From NCBI RefSeq assembly GCF_900095745.1, contig NZ_FMIR01000015.1:372001-436000 (forward strand): a DNA stretch of 64,000 bases, read 5' to 3'. This stretch comes from Microbacterium oxydans. Its GTDB lineage: Bacteria > Actinomycetota > Actinomycetes > Actinomycetales > Microbacteriaceae. The translations under genes were made by a program, and so were the position numbers. The notes below the pieces were generated by a model. That model did not search any database. It was not told the origin of the DNA and saw only the letters and a list, made by a program, of their open reading frames with translations. Shown here piece by piece: positions 33,822 through 42,712 of this stretch (its first letter is position 1; each line of letters opens with the position of its first letter).

Positions 33822-34145
33822 ATGACCATCCACCTCAGAGACGTCACCGCTGACGAAGACATCGAGGGGTACCTGCTCGGCTCACCCGTGAGCATCATGC
33901 GTGAGTTCATCACGACACCCGGTCGAGGACCACGTCTGCACCGGCATCCGTATGCCGAGACGTTCGTGATCCGTCGCGGCCGCGCGCTGTTCACGGTCGG
34001 CGACGATCAGGTGGTCGGCGTCGGAGGGCAGATCCTCGTCGTCCCCGCGCTCGTCTCCCACCGTTTCGAGGTGCTCGACGGCGGCACATACGAGGCCACG
34101 CACATCCATGCGAATGACCGCTTCGTCACGGAGTGGCTCGAGTAG
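33822..34145 (+). CDS. Cupin-domain protein, 107 residues
   Basis: A single small cupin: motif 1 (PRLHRHPYAETFVIRRGRA) keeps two His and a Glu-type ligand set, and motif 2 reads VPALVSHRFEVLDGG with one His. Metal binding is plausible. Such proteins act as isomerases, dioxygenases or ligand sensors; nothing in the context decides. ATG 33822 follows GGAGG. Confidence 0.8.
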   Translation: MTIHLRDVTADEDIEGYLLGSPVSIMREFITTPGRGPRLHRHPYAETFVIRRGRALFTVGDDQVVGVGGQILVVPALVSHRFEVLDGGTYEATHIHANDRFVTEWLE

Positions 34146-34292
34146 CCACAGCATCACCGCCGAACACCGCGCACAGCATCCCTCCCCAGGACGCCGCGAA
34201 ACAGGTTTCTCCCCAGGCACCGTGATCGACCCTCTGAATGCGGGTGACCCCGCGGAGGATACGAGGCATCACACACCACCAAGGGGGATGCC

Positions 34293-34997
34293 ATGACCGA
34301 GGCGAAGCTCGACCTGATCGCGAAGCTGCTGGCGAAGGCCGAGAGCACGACACCGGAAGAGGCAGAGGCTCTGACCGAGCACGCCGAGCGGCTGATCGTG
34401 AAGTACGGCATAGATCAGGCCCGCATCGACGAACGTCGTGGCCGGCTGGGCCAGACACAGGAGCAGATCGTTCAGGAGCGGATGCTCTTCAGCGGCGTGT
34501 ACGCCCGGGATCTGCAGGAGATCGGCGCGGGCGTCGCGCAGGCGCTGGGCACGGTGCGGCCGCTCGGGATGGAGGTGCCCGTCGGCGCGGGCCTGCTCCT
34601 GGTCGGGTACGCGTCCGACGTCACGCAGGTGCGCACCCTCACCGCGAGTCTCGAGGTGCAGGCCATGGTCGCGATGCGGAAGTGGTGGTCCGTGCAGCGC
34701 GAGATCTACCACCGGCACACGGAGTCCGAGAAGCGGCGTGCGCGCAGCGGCTTCCTGCGGGGCTTCGCCCGAGGTGTCATGAGTCGCATCCAGGACAGCC
34801 GCCGAACGATCGTCGAGGATGCGGGCACCGGCACCGCCCTGGTCCTGACCTCGCGCCGCGATCGGGTGGACGAGGCGGTCGACGCGATGGCGACCAAGCG
34901 CGCCCGACCTCGCCGCCATGCCGATGCCGGAGCCTTCGCATTCGGGCACCGATCGGGGCGAGAAGCGCGAACCGGCGAACGAGGCCGCCTGACATGA
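34293..34997 (+). CDS. DUF2786 domain protein
   Basis: A 234-residue protein whose N-terminal 40 residues (KLDLIAKLLAKAESTTPEEA) are the DUF2786 helix pair. The rest is helical, with a basic C-terminal tail (TKRARPRRHADAG) that could contact nucleic acid. Function is unknown; members are often near phage or accessory genes but none are evident here. ATG 34293 follows AGGGGG. Confidence 0.75.
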   Translation: MTEAKLDLIAKLLAKAESTTPEEAEALTEHAERLIVKYGIDQARIDERRGRLGQTQEQIVQERMLFSGVYARDLQEIGAGVAQALGTVRPLGMEVPVGAGLLLVGYASDVTQVRTLTASLEVQAMVAMRKWWSVQREIYHRHTESEKRRARSGFLRGFARGVMSRIQDSRRTIVEDAGTGTALVLTSRRDRVDEAVDAMATKRARPRRHADAGAFAFGHRSGREARTGERGRLT

Positions 34998-35029
34998 CCG
35001 AGTCCCTGTACCCCCGGCGCGACGGAAGC

Positions 35030-35602
35030 TCAGCGGGCGAAGAGGTACCGGACCAGTTCGATGATCCCGCCGGGTCCGTGGCTCTCACGGCCGAGGGACT
35101 CCACGATGATCGCGCCCAGGATCGCTCGGCCGATCTGCGCGATCGGGGCGTCTTCCGGCAGCTGACCGTCGCGGATCCCGCCGCGCAGCCGTTCGGCCAG
35201 GTGCTGCTCGACGCCGAGACTCCCCCCGAGGTGGGCCCCGACCGCGGCGTCTTCGGCGGCGGCTGCGACCAGCGACTGCAGCAGCGCCTGCCCCTGCGTG
35301 GTCGCGAGGATGGCGAAGACCGACTGCAGCCACGTCTCGACGTCGGCGAACAGGTCGCCGGTGTCCGCGACGACGAAGTCCACGGGGATGAGGCGCCCGT
35401 CGACCAGGCAGTCCGCGATGAGCGCACCCCGCGAGGGCCACCAGCGGTAGATGGTCTGCTTGCCGACCCCCGCTTCCTTCGCGATGCCCTCGATCGTGAG
35501 CCGGTCGTACCCCTGCGCGTGGAAGAGTCGCGAGGTCGCATCGAGGATCGCTTCGCGCGCCGCGGTGCTGCGCACGGGCCCGCTCCGATGCTCGTTGACC
35601 AT
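35030..35602 (-). CDS. TetR-family repressor beside an MMPL exporter
   Basis: A 190-residue repressor with helix-turn-helix at about 15-58 (AREAILDATSRLFHAQGYDR, then GVGKQTIYRWWPSRGAL) and an all-helical ligand domain. ATG 35602 is preferred over longer frames because the helix-turn-helix then sits at the usual distance. It is divergent from the MMPL gene 70 bases away, with an inverted repeat between them. Regulation of export of the ligand is the usual logic. Confidence 0.85.
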   Translation of the reverse strand: MVNEHRSGPVRSTAAREAILDATSRLFHAQGYDRLTIEGIAKEAGVGKQTIYRWWPSRGALIADCLVDGRLIPVDFVVADTGDLFADVETWLQSVFAILATTQGQALLQSLVAAAAEDAAVGAHLGGSLGVEQHLAERLRGGIRDGQLPEDAPIAQIGRAILGAIIVESLGRESHGPGGIIELVRYLFAR

Positions 35603-35617
35603 GCTCTCAGGATAGCC

Positions 35618-35652
35618 AAAGATCTCTAGACGAGACGTGCCGTATGATCTTT
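35618..35652. promoter_or_regulatory. TetR/MMPL divergent operator region
   Basis: AAAGATC (35618-35624) and GATCTTT (35646-35652) form an inverted repeat; TCTC-N5-GAGA (35623-35635) lies inside it. A TATGAT -10 box (35643-35648) for the exporter gene overlaps the right arm, so repressor binding would block it. Confidence 0.5.
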
Positions 35653-35672
35653 CGAGTCTGAAGGAGACCACT

Positions 35673-38219
35673 GTGGCTTCACTGCTTTACCGTCTGGGTT
35701 CGTTCGCTGCACGCAAGGCGTGGACGGTGATCGTGTCGTGGGTGTTGATCCTCGGCCTCGGCGTCGGCGCCTTCCTCACACTGGGGGGCACGCTGAGCAA
35801 CAGCTTCGACATCCCCGGCACCGCATCGGGCGCCGTGACCGACGACCTCGCCGACAAGCTCCCGGATTCCGCGGGCGGCACCGGAACGGTCGTCTATCGC
35901 ACCACCGACGGTTCAGCGTTCACCGACGAGCAGAAGCAGGACATCTCCGATCTCGCTGCCAGCGCCGAGGATCTCGATGGCGTCGCCTCCGTGATCGATC
36001 CGTTCGACGCGCAGCAGCAGCAGGCCGGCCGGGCGAAGGAGCTCGCCGACGGCGAGAAGCAGATCACCGACGGTCGCGCCCAGCTCGACGCTGGGCAGAC
36101 GAAGCTCGACGAGGGCAGGGCCCAGATCGAAGCCGGCCTCACCCAGCTCACTGCGGCCCGCACCCAGGCGGAGCAGGCCGGTGCCGGCCCCGAGCAGCTC
36201 GCCGCCCTCGACGCCCAGGTGGCGGCGCTGAACGCGCAGGCCGCCGAGCTCGAGGCGCAGAACGCGAAGCTGGACCAGTCCCGCATCACCCTGCAGGAGA
36301 ACGCCGACCAGGCGGAGTTGGGCTCGACCCTCCTCGACCTGGCCGACGGCATCGGCGTGGTGTCGGAAGACGGGTCCACCGCGATCGTCAACATCTCGTT
36401 CGTCGACCCGCGCCTCGAACTCTCCGAAGAGGTCAAGCAGGGCACGATCGACCATTTCGCATCCGCTCCGATCGACGGCACCGAGGTCGACTTCGGCACC
36501 GACATCGCGCAGGGCGTGCCCGAGATCTTCGGCGTCGGCGAGGCGGTCGGTCTCGTGTTCGCCGCGATCGTCCTCATCGTGATGCTCGGCTCGCTCATCG
36601 CCGCAGCCCTCCCCATCGTCACCGCCATCGTCGGCGTCGGTGTCGGTGTCACGGCATCCCTCGCGTTCTCCGGCGTGGTGGACATGGCGTCCGTGACACC
36701 GGTGCTGGGCGTGATGCTCGGCCTCGCGGTCGGCATCGACTACTCGCTCTTCATCGTCAACCGACACCGCAAGCAGCTGCTCGCCGGCGTTCCGGTGCGC
36801 GAATCCATCGGCCTCGCCACCGGCACGTCCGGCACCGCCGTGGTGTTCGCCGGCACGACCGTGATCGTCGCGCTCCTCGCGCTCAACGTGACCGGCGTCC
36901 CGTTCCTCGGCCTCATGGGCACGGTCGGCGCAGTGTGCGTCGCGGTGGCCGTGCTCGTCGCGATCACCCTCGCGCCCGCCATCCTCGGGCTCGTCGGCGA
37001 CCGTCTGCTCAGCCGCCGCGCTCGCGCGACGGTCGGGCAGGAGCATGCCGCGGGCACGCCCGTGAAGCGGATGTCGACCCTGCGCGCGGTCGTCACCACG
37101 CTCGTGAGCGTGGTCGCGCTGCTCATCATCGCGATCCCCGCGATGTCGATGCGACTCGGCCTGCCCGACGGGTCGAGCGAACCGAGCGACTCGACCAGTT
37201 ACCGAGCGTTCCAGACCGTCGACGAGCAGTTCGGCGAAGGGGCGAACGGCCCCCTGCTGGTCACCGCGACCCTCGACGACGCGGTCACCGACGACGACCT
37301 GCTCTCCACGCAGGTCACGATCGCACAGGCCATCGCCGACCAGGACGACGTCGTGGCGGTCGCTCCGATCGCCACGTCCGACGACAACACCCTCCTCGCA
37401 TTCCAGGTCGTCCCCGAGGAGGGTCCGAACAGCGCCTCGACCGAGAAGCTCGTACAGGACCTCCGCGCCCTGCCGGCGATCGGCGACGGGATCACCCTCG
37501 GCGTCGCGGGTCAGGCCGCGATCAACATCGACATCTCCGAGGCTCTGGCCGGGGTCCTGCCGCTGTACCTCGTGGTCGTGGTCGGCCTCTCGCTGCTCAT
37601 CATGATCGTCGTGTTCCGCTCGCTGCTGGTGCCCCTCATCGCCACCGGTGGGTTCGTGCTCTCGCTGTTCGCGACATACGGCCTGATCGTCGCGGTGTTC
37701 CAGTTCGGCTGGGGCGCCGAGATCATCGGGTTGCACAGCACCGGGCCGATCCTGAGCTTCCTGCCGGTGATCCTCGTCGGCATCCTGTTCGGCCTCGCGA
37801 TGGACTACCAGCTGTTCCTCGCCTCCGGCATGCGCGAGGCGTACGTGCACGGAGCATCGGCGCGCGATGCCGTGGCCCAGGGCTTCCGTGCCGGCCGCTC
37901 GGTCGTGACCGCCGCCGCGCTCATCATGGTGTCGGTGTTCGGCGGGTTCATCTTCTCGGAGTCGACGATCATCCGCTCGATCGGGTTCGGCCTCGCGTTC
38001 GGCGTGCTGCTCGACGCGTTCGTGGTGCGGATGCTGCTGATGCCCGCGCTCATGCATCTGCTCGGCCGTTCGGCGTGGTGGCTGCCGCGCTGGCTCGACC
38101 GCATCCTGCCGAACGTCGACATGGAGGGGGCGGCCCTCGAGCGCGATCACCCCGGCATGAAGGCCGTGGCCGTTCCGACGACGACCGACTCGGTGCCGAC
38201 GAGCGGGCACTCGGCCTGA
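35673..38219 (+). CDS. MMPL-family RND transporter
   Basis: An 848-residue exporter with two halves of one plus five to six helices each. The first large extracellular loop (about residues 110-230) holds a repeated coiled-coil-like segment (DGRAQLDAGQTKLDEGRAQI) of the type found in YhgE/MMPL proteins. The family hallmark DYSLF in GIDYSLFIVNRHRKQ near residue 355 and the second copy LAMDYQLFLASG near 705 carry the proton-relay Asp-Tyr pairs. It pumps lipids or hydrophobic drugs using the proton gradient. GTG 35673 follows GAAGGAGA. Divergent TetR control is likely. Confidence 0.92.
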   Translation: MASLLYRLGSFAARKAWTVIVSWVLILGLGVGAFLTLGGTLSNSFDIPGTASGAVTDDLADKLPDSAGGTGTVVYRTTDGSAFTDEQKQDISDLAASAEDLDGVASVIDPFDAQQQQAGRAKELADGEKQITDGRAQLDAGQTKLDEGRAQIEAGLTQLTAARTQAEQAGAGPEQLAALDAQVAALNAQAAELEAQNAKLDQSRITLQENADQAELGSTLLDLADGIGVVSEDGSTAIVNISFVDPRLELSEEVKQGTIDHFASAPIDGTEVDFGTDIAQGVPEIFGVGEAVGLVFAAIVLIVMLGSLIAAALPIVTAIVGVGVGVTASLAFSGVVDMASVTPVLGVMLGLAVGIDYSLFIVNRHRKQLLAGVPVRESIGLATGTSGTAVVFAGTTVIVALLALNVTGVPFLGLMGTVGAVCVAVAVLVAITLAPAILGLVGDRLLSRRARATVGQEHAAGTPVKRMSTLRAVVTTLVSVVALLIIAIPAMSMRLGLPDGSSEPSDSTSYRAFQTVDEQFGEGANGPLLVTATLDDAVTDDDLLSTQVTIAQAIADQDDVVAVAPIATSDDNTLLAFQVVPEEGPNSASTEKLVQDLRALPAIGDGITLGVAGQAAINIDISEALAGVLPLYLVVVVGLSLLIMIVVFRSLLVPLIATGGFVLSLFATYGLIVAVFQFGWGAEIIGLHSTGPILSFLPVILVGILFGLAMDYQLFLASGMREAYVHGASARDAVAQGFRAGRSVVTAAALIMVSVFGGFIFSESTIIRSIGFGLAFGVLLDAFVVRMLLMPALMHLLGRSAWWLPRWLDRILPNVDMEGAALERDHPGMKAVAVPTTTDSVPTSGHSA

Positions 38220-38232
38220 GGCGCGTCGCAGA

Positions 38233-38283
38233 TTCGCGTCGAGGTCGCAGAGTTCCGCCTGAACCCTGCGACCTCGACGCGAA
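38233..38283. repeat. Perfect 18-base inverted repeat
   Basis: TTCGCGTCGAGGTCGCAG (38233-38250) is perfectly complementary to 38266-38283 around a 15-base loop that contains AGTTCCGC. Loop and arm together resemble the tandem repeat unit at 33635 (GTCGCAGTTCCGC), and the sequence after the right arm (AAAGTGCGA) matches that after the tandem array. It lies 13 bases after the MMPL stop. Confidence 0.85.
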
Positions 38284-38333
38284 AGTGCGATGGTTGGGGC
38301 CGGGGTGTCGGTGGGGATGCCTAGAGTGGGCGC

Positions 38334-38684
38334 ATGAGTTCTGACCCACGCGCGCTGCTGCAGGAGTTGCGCGTCCAGGCCGAGGCCCGGGTGCAGGCGG
38401 CGGCCGCAAGCCTCGACGAGCTCACCCACGACCGCGAGAGCTCGAACGACGACGACGAACACGACCCTGAGGGCGTCACGCTCTCGTCGGAGTGGTCACG
38501 GCTGACCGGGCTCGCCGAGGCGGCAGCATCCGAACTCCGACAGGTCGACGACGCGCTGGCGCGAGTGGATGCCGGCACCTACGGCGTCTGCGCGAACTGC
38601 GGCCGGCCGATCCCCGCGGCACGACTGCAGGCCCGACCGTTCGCCGAGTACTGCGTCGCCTGCGCCGAGAAGCTCGGGCACTAG
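38334..38684 (+). CDS. DksA/TraR-type C4 zinc-finger protein
   Basis: A 116-residue protein: an N-terminal coiled coil (residues 5-80) and a C-terminal zinc finger CANC-x17-CVAC (about 88-112). DksA-like proteins reach into the RNA polymerase secondary channel through the coiled-coil tip; the tip acidic residues cannot be judged here with certainty. ATG 38334 has no strong ribosome-binding site. Role in stringent-type control is inferred from the family. Confidence 0.85.
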   Translation: MSSDPRALLQELRVQAEARVQAAAASLDELTHDRESSNDDDEHDPEGVTLSSEWSRLTGLAEAAASELRQVDDALARVDAGTYGVCANCGRPIPAARLQARPFAEYCVACAEKLGH

Positions 38685-38723
38685 CGCTGACACGGGTGGA
38701 CGAGCGCGAGTAGCATCCCACCC

Positions 38724-39161
38724 ATGCCCATCACACTCGAGAACGTCGGGATCGCCGTGCGCGACCTGGAAGCCACCATCTCCTTCTTCACCGACCTCGG
38801 CCTCACGGTGCTCGGTCGCGACGAGGTCAGCGGGGAGTGGGCGGCGACCGCGGTCGGACTCGACGGCAACCACGCGAAGATCGCGGTGCTGCAGACCCCC
38901 GATGGACGCGGCCAGATCGAGCTGTTCGAATACATCCACCCGGATGCGATCGAGACGGAACCGACCCTTCCCAACGAGATCGGCATGCACCGCATCGCCT
39001 TCTCGGTCGACGACATCGACGAGTCGCTCGCGATCGCGGCCCGCCACGGCTACCAGCCACTGCGCGGCGTCGCGAACTACCAGGACGTCTACAAGCTCAC
39101 CTATCTCCGCGGCCCCAGCGGCATCCTCGTGATGTTCGCGCAGGACCTCACGAAGAGCTGA
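38724..39161 (+). CDS. VOC-family protein
   Basis: A 145-residue VOC module starting MPITLENVGIAVRDLEATIS, with IGMHRIAFSVDDIDESLAIA in the middle and YLRGPSGILVMFAQ at the end, the pattern of glyoxalase/bleomycin-resistance proteins. Metal ligands could be the His in the central strand and the Glu in IELFEYIHP. Substrate unknown. ATG 38724 follows a weak site. Confidence 0.82.
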   Translation: MPITLENVGIAVRDLEATISFFTDLGLTVLGRDEVSGEWAATAVGLDGNHAKIAVLQTPDGRGQIELFEYIHPDAIETEPTLPNEIGMHRIAFSVDDIDESLAIAARHGYQPLRGVANYQDVYKLTYLRGPSGILVMFAQDLTKS

Positions 39162-39347
39162 CCGCGCGTCCCCAGACTTCCCGTGCACGGCTTCGGCGCC
39201 TCGTGCACGACTTCGGAGTTCCCCGTCGACACGCGGCCGTTCGGTCGATCCGCCCGGCGCGTCACGCGCGATCTCCGAAGCTGTGCGGCGACGAGGGGGC
39301 CAAGCAGTGACGAGGCCGCCTGACCCGAACGGGCTCGCGCGGTCTCA

Positions 39348-39414
39348 GGCGGAGAACTCCCCCTCGGGAGGAGATTCTCGGCGAATCCGTCCGCCCGAGG
39401 GGGAGAAGTCCGCC
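39348..39414. repeat. Imperfect palindrome with 21-base arms
   Basis: The left arm starts GGCGGAGAACTCCCCC and the right arm ends GGGGGAGAAGTCCGCC; 18 of 21 positions pair around a 25-base loop that itself contains GGAGGAGATTCTCGG. The word GGAGAACTCC is shared with the palindrome at 60692-60760. Confidence 0.75.
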
Positions 39415-39529
39415 CGAAGCCGGGTGCCCGACGCCGGGTGCCTGAAGGGGGACAGCCGCAGCGAGGCAGCTCAAGCGGTCACCCCCACGCGCGGCAGCCG
39501 AACACGCGACACCGAGCCGGACAGCCGAA

Positions 39530-39559
39530 GCGGGGCAGCCCCCGAAGGGACTGCCCCGC
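39530..39559 (-). terminator. Terminator of the secreted TIM-barrel gene
   Basis: GCGGGGCAG (39530-39538) pairs with CTGCCCCGC (39551-39559), 12 bases after the stop of the minus-strand gene. The loop (12 bases) has GGG/CCC that can extend the pairing. Confidence 0.6.
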
Positions 39560-39571
39560 CACGACAGGAAC

Positions 39572-41230
39572 CTACGGCAGCGCCGGGCCCCCTGGTCCCG
39601 CACCCGGCACGGGGTAGTACACGGGCGGAGTGTCGTCCCACGCCGACGGCAGCATCAGCAGGTCGTCGTAGTGGTGCATGGCGATGCCGCCGAACGAGGC
39701 GTCGTCCTGGAACGCGGCGTACGTCTTGTCGAGCTCGCCCTCGAGGTAGGTGCGTCCCTCCTCCCAGAACGTCACGGTCTCGGGGTCACCCGTGCCGGAG
39801 AGGTCCTTGGTCTCGATGCCGACCACGACCGAGTGCGGCTTGCCGATCTGGTTCGCGTAGTCGATCTCGTGCTGCGCCTGGGCGATGATGCCCGCACTGC
39901 CGTCGGCCGTGTCGCGGTAGTCCATGATCGCGATGTAGTCGGTCATGTCCTGGATGTGATCGCTGAGCGGCTTGGTCTGGCCGTTCCAGGTGATCGAGGT
40001 GCAGCAGGCCGAGGAGTCCAGCCAGCGCGGGATCGCGGGCCCGACCAGCACCGGCAGCCCGGAGGCGTCGCGGCGCTCGATGAGCGTGTCGAGGATCTCG
40101 AGCCACCGGTTCGGGAGGCCGCCGCTGTCGGGCAGCTTCCAGTCGGTGAGGATGTACGGCTCGATGTCGACGTTGATGCCGTCGAAGCGCGCGGACTCCG
40201 GCACGGCGAGGTTGTAGTCGAGGACCTTCTCGAACTCGTCGACCGCGAAGTGCTCGAACTGCTCCAGGGCGCCCAGATACGGCGGACGCGTGCCACCGGC
40301 AACGGTGGCCTGCACGTGGTAGCCGCGGGCGCGCGCCCACTCCACGAACGCCACGACCTCGTCACGCGAGTCGCGCAGCATGTCGGTCGTGCCGTACTTG
40401 TCGACGCCGAGGTAGATCGTGCGGATGGGGTCGGACCCGAACGTCGTGGTGTCATCCATTACGGCGCCGAGGCGGTCGCGGGCGTCCTCATCGAACACGG
40501 CCTCGTACGAGGCGCGCTCCCAGATCCACATCGCGCGGTCCTGGTCGTAGATCACGGGGGTCTCGGCGGTGGCTCCACCGAGCGCGACGTAGGTGGTCGG
40601 CGCGTCAGTCGTGTGCCCCGACACGTCGGTCGCCCGGGCCTCGATGCTCGCGAACTCGGAACCTGCGACGGGGAAGGATGCCGTGTACTCGCATCCGCCC
40701 TGCGCCGCAGCGGCCTGCCAGGCACCGCCGTTCACCCGCACCTCGACGGCGGACAGCGCGCGGTCGGATGCCACGTCGACGACCACGTCGAGGGAGGAGC
40801 CCGCATACGCGCCCTCGGTCGGCGAGACGACCGTGACGACCGGGCGGGATGCGGCGGGGTTGTCGACCTCGACGGCGAGGAACTCCGACCAGGTCGTGTA
40901 GAGGGTGGTGAGGTCGAGGGCGCGCACGGCGAGGTCGAGTCGCCCGTCGCGGTCGGCGATGTCGATGTCGATGCTCCACGTGCCGGCCGTGCCGGTCACC
41001 GGGATCGGGATCACCTCCTGGGCCCCCACGACGAGTACGAGCTCGGAGGTGTTCGCGAACGTCCCCTCCACCGTGAGCGTCGATCCGCTGACGGTGCCGC
41101 CGTCGACGGGCGAAGTGATCGCGAGCTCGGTCGTGACGGTCTCCGCAGAGGCGGCGCCGCCGGCGGCGACCACCCCTCCGGTGAGAAGGCTCGCGGCGAC
41201 CAGCGCCGACAGCCAGCGTGTGCGTCTCAT
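39572..41230 (-). CDS. Secreted glycosyl-hydrolase-like TIM-barrel protein with Ig-like domains
   Basis: A 552-residue exported protein. Residues 1-29 are a Sec signal peptide (AASA cut). Two Ig-like beta domains follow (about 33-125 and 128-216), then a TIM-barrel region (about 225-540) whose strand FDGINVDIEPYIL at 349-361 carries Asp355 and Glu357, in the manner of GH18-like or related barrels. I cannot name the substrate. ATG 41230 follows AAGGAGACACCG. The neighbouring GntR/LacI regulator is divergent, so regulation by sugar supply is possible. Confidence 0.7.
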   Translation of the reverse strand: MRRTRWLSALVAASLLTGGVVAAGGAASAETVTTELAITSPVDGGTVSGSTLTVEGTFANTSELVLVVGAQEVIPIPVTGTAGTWSIDIDIADRDGRLDLAVRALDLTTLYTTWSEFLAVEVDNPAASRPVVTVVSPTEGAYAGSSLDVVVDVASDRALSAVEVRVNGGAWQAAAAQGGCEYTASFPVAGSEFASIEARATDVSGHTTDAPTTYVALGGATAETPVIYDQDRAMWIWERASYEAVFDEDARDRLGAVMDDTTTFGSDPIRTIYLGVDKYGTTDMLRDSRDEVVAFVEWARARGYHVQATVAGGTRPPYLGALEQFEHFAVDEFEKVLDYNLAVPESARFDGINVDIEPYILTDWKLPDSGGLPNRWLEILDTLIERRDASGLPVLVGPAIPRWLDSSACCTSITWNGQTKPLSDHIQDMTDYIAIMDYRDTADGSAGIIAQAQHEIDYANQIGKPHSVVVGIETKDLSGTGDPETVTFWEEGRTYLEGELDKTYAAFQDDASFGGIAMHHYDDLLMLPSAWDDTPPVYYPVPGAGPGGPALP

Positions 41231-41541
41231 CGGTGTCTCCTTCCGCTCCGCCAGGCGCGGAGTCGTCGTGACTGCCACCGTGACGCGCGGGCATCCGGTG
41301 GTCAACGAAAGGTCCGAGAAGGGGAATGACTGGAGGAAGGAATCGGGACTTCGCCGGCTTCGGCCCTGCACTTCGCTCGGCCGATCGCACGTGCGTCGGC
41401 CCTTTCGCCCGGATGCGGCGGAGGGAAGCGCGAATCCCCGCAGCACGCGCCGCGAGTGCCCGACACCTTGCCGAACCGAGTCCGAATGAATACGGTTGCA
41501 TAGCAAAGACTCACGGGCATCCACGGGCCGAGGAGGGCGAC
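41231..41541. other. Divergent promoter region, hydrolase / GntR-LacI regulator
   Basis: No gene is supported in these 311 bases. The right end holds an imperfect TGCAANCGNTTGCA-type operator at 41487-41500 and GAGGAGGG at 41530-41537 before the regulator. I see no strong structure elsewhere. Confidence 0.5.
41487..41500. promoter_or_regulatory. TGCAANCGNTTGCA-type operator A (imperfect)
   Basis: TGAATACGGTTGCA, one good half-site (CGGTTGCA) and one degenerate, 41 bases before the GntR/LacI gene. It matches four further copies in this locus. Confidence 0.45.
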
Positions 41542-42645
41542 ATGGGAGCTTTTCCGAACACCCAGCCGCTGTTCGTGAGCCTGGCGCAGCAGCTCCGCGA
41601 CCGCATCACCGCCGGCGAGTGGTCACGGGGCGAGCGCCTGCCACCGGAGGCGACTCTGGCGGCGACGCACGCGGTCGGCATCAACACCGTGCGTCGGGCG
41701 GTGGGGATGCTCGTCGACGACGGAGTGGTGGTCCGCCGCCAAGGATCCGGCACCTACGTGTCGGCGCGCTGGACCGGGACGACGCCCCTGATCGGCGTGA
41801 TCGTCCCGTCGCGCAGCTACTACTTCCCCACGGTCGTCGACGGGATCACGGAAGTGGCCCGGGCCGCGGGCGCGACCCTGCGCATCGTGTCGAGTGAGTA
41901 CGACGACGCCCTGGAGATCCGCCGCATCCGCGAGCTCCTGGCCGCCGGATGCGACGGCCTGCTGATCACCCCGACACTGCACCGCACCGACCCGACGGCG
42001 CGACTCGACCTGCTGCGCGCACTGCCGATCCCGGTGGTGCTGATGGAGCGGATGCCGACGGATTCGCCGCCGGACGACGGGCTCTCGGCGGTGTGCACCG
42101 ATGTCGTCGCGGGCGGATACGCGGCCGTGCGGCACCTGGCACGGCAGGGCCGTCGGCGTATCGGATTCCTCGGGCGTCGTGACACCGCGACCGCCGATGC
42201 CGCGCTGCGCGGCTACCGTCGCGCGATCGACGATCTGACCCTCGTCGACCTCCCGGGCGCGGTGGTGCGTCGGGACTCGTGGGACGACGCCGCACTCGCC
42301 GACTACGCGCACCGAGCGCTCTCGGTGGGACTCGACGGCGTCGTCTGCCTCGGCGACCGCGAAGCGACGGCGCTCCTTCCGCACCTGAGGCGCGTGGGGC
42401 TCTCGCTTCCCGACGACCTCGCGCTGGTCGCCTTCGACGACGAAGAGGCGGCGGATGCGTCGCTCCCGCTCACCGCCGTGTCCCCGCCGAAGCGCGAGAT
42501 CGGACGCCTCGCGGCGGCCACACTGTTGCGGCAGCTGGGGCGCGGGGGCGACCGAACCCCGGTGCGGATGCTGCTGCAGCCGGTCGTTCGGGAGCGGGCC
42601 TCCACTACCGTCGCATCCACCCGCGTCTTGCAACCGCTTGCATGA
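41542..42645 (+). CDS. GntR/LacI hybrid transcriptional regulator (AraR type)
   Basis: A 367-residue protein with an N-terminal GntR winged helix (residues 8-75: QLRDRITAGEWSRGERLPPE to GSGTYVS) fused to a LacI-like sugar-binding domain (about 80-345: LIGVIVPSRSYYFPTVVDGI to LALVAFDDEEAADAS). This AraR-like plan senses a sugar in the C-terminal domain. ATG 41542 follows GAGGAGGG. The last five codons before the stop contain operator B of the downstream gene, so the gene end doubles as a regulatory site. Confidence 0.85.
   Translation: MGAFPNTQPLFVSLAQQLRDRITAGEWSRGERLPPEATLAATHAVGINTVRRAVGMLVDDGVVVRRQGSGTYVSARWTGTTPLIGVIVPSRSYYFPTVVDGITEVARAAGATLRIVSSEYDDALEIRRIRELLAAGCDGLLITPTLHRTDPTARLDLLRALPIPVVLMERMPTDSPPDDGLSAVCTDVVAGGYAAVRHLARQGRRRIGFLGRRDTATADAALRGYRRAIDDLTLVDLPGAVVRRDSWDDAALADYAHRALSVGLDGVVCLGDREATALLPHLRRVGLSLPDDLALVAFDDEEAADASLPLTAVSPPKREIGRLAAATLLRQLGRGGDRTPVRMLLQPVVRERASTTVASTRVLQPLA
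42629..42642. promoter_or_regulatory. TGCAANCGNTTGCA-type operator B
   Basis: TGCAACCGCTTGCA, fully symmetric outside the central pairs, inside the last codons of the GntR/LacI gene and 71 bases before the dehydrogenase. Confidence 0.7.
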
Positions 42646-42712
42646 TCGCGCCGCGCGTCATAGGTTGAGATCAGGCCCGCCCCAGGGTTCGACGATCGAC
42701 CCGAGGATTCCC

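Larger units (their letters stand above)
39162..39571. other. Repeat-rich convergent intergenic region
   Basis: No gene is supported in these 410 bases. CGTGCACGRCTTCGG occurs twice with a 20-base period (39182-39196 and 39202-39216). An imperfect palindrome with 21-base arms (39348-39368 with 39394-39414, 18 of 21 matching) follows. The block 39430-39530 has many CAGCCG words. A terminator hairpin lies at the right end. Confidence 0.6.

Noticed and set aside
35913..38462. Open frame of about 850 codons antisense to the MMPL exporter
   Set aside because: Same cause; composition is His/Asp/Arg-rich and mirrors transmembrane codons of the real gene.
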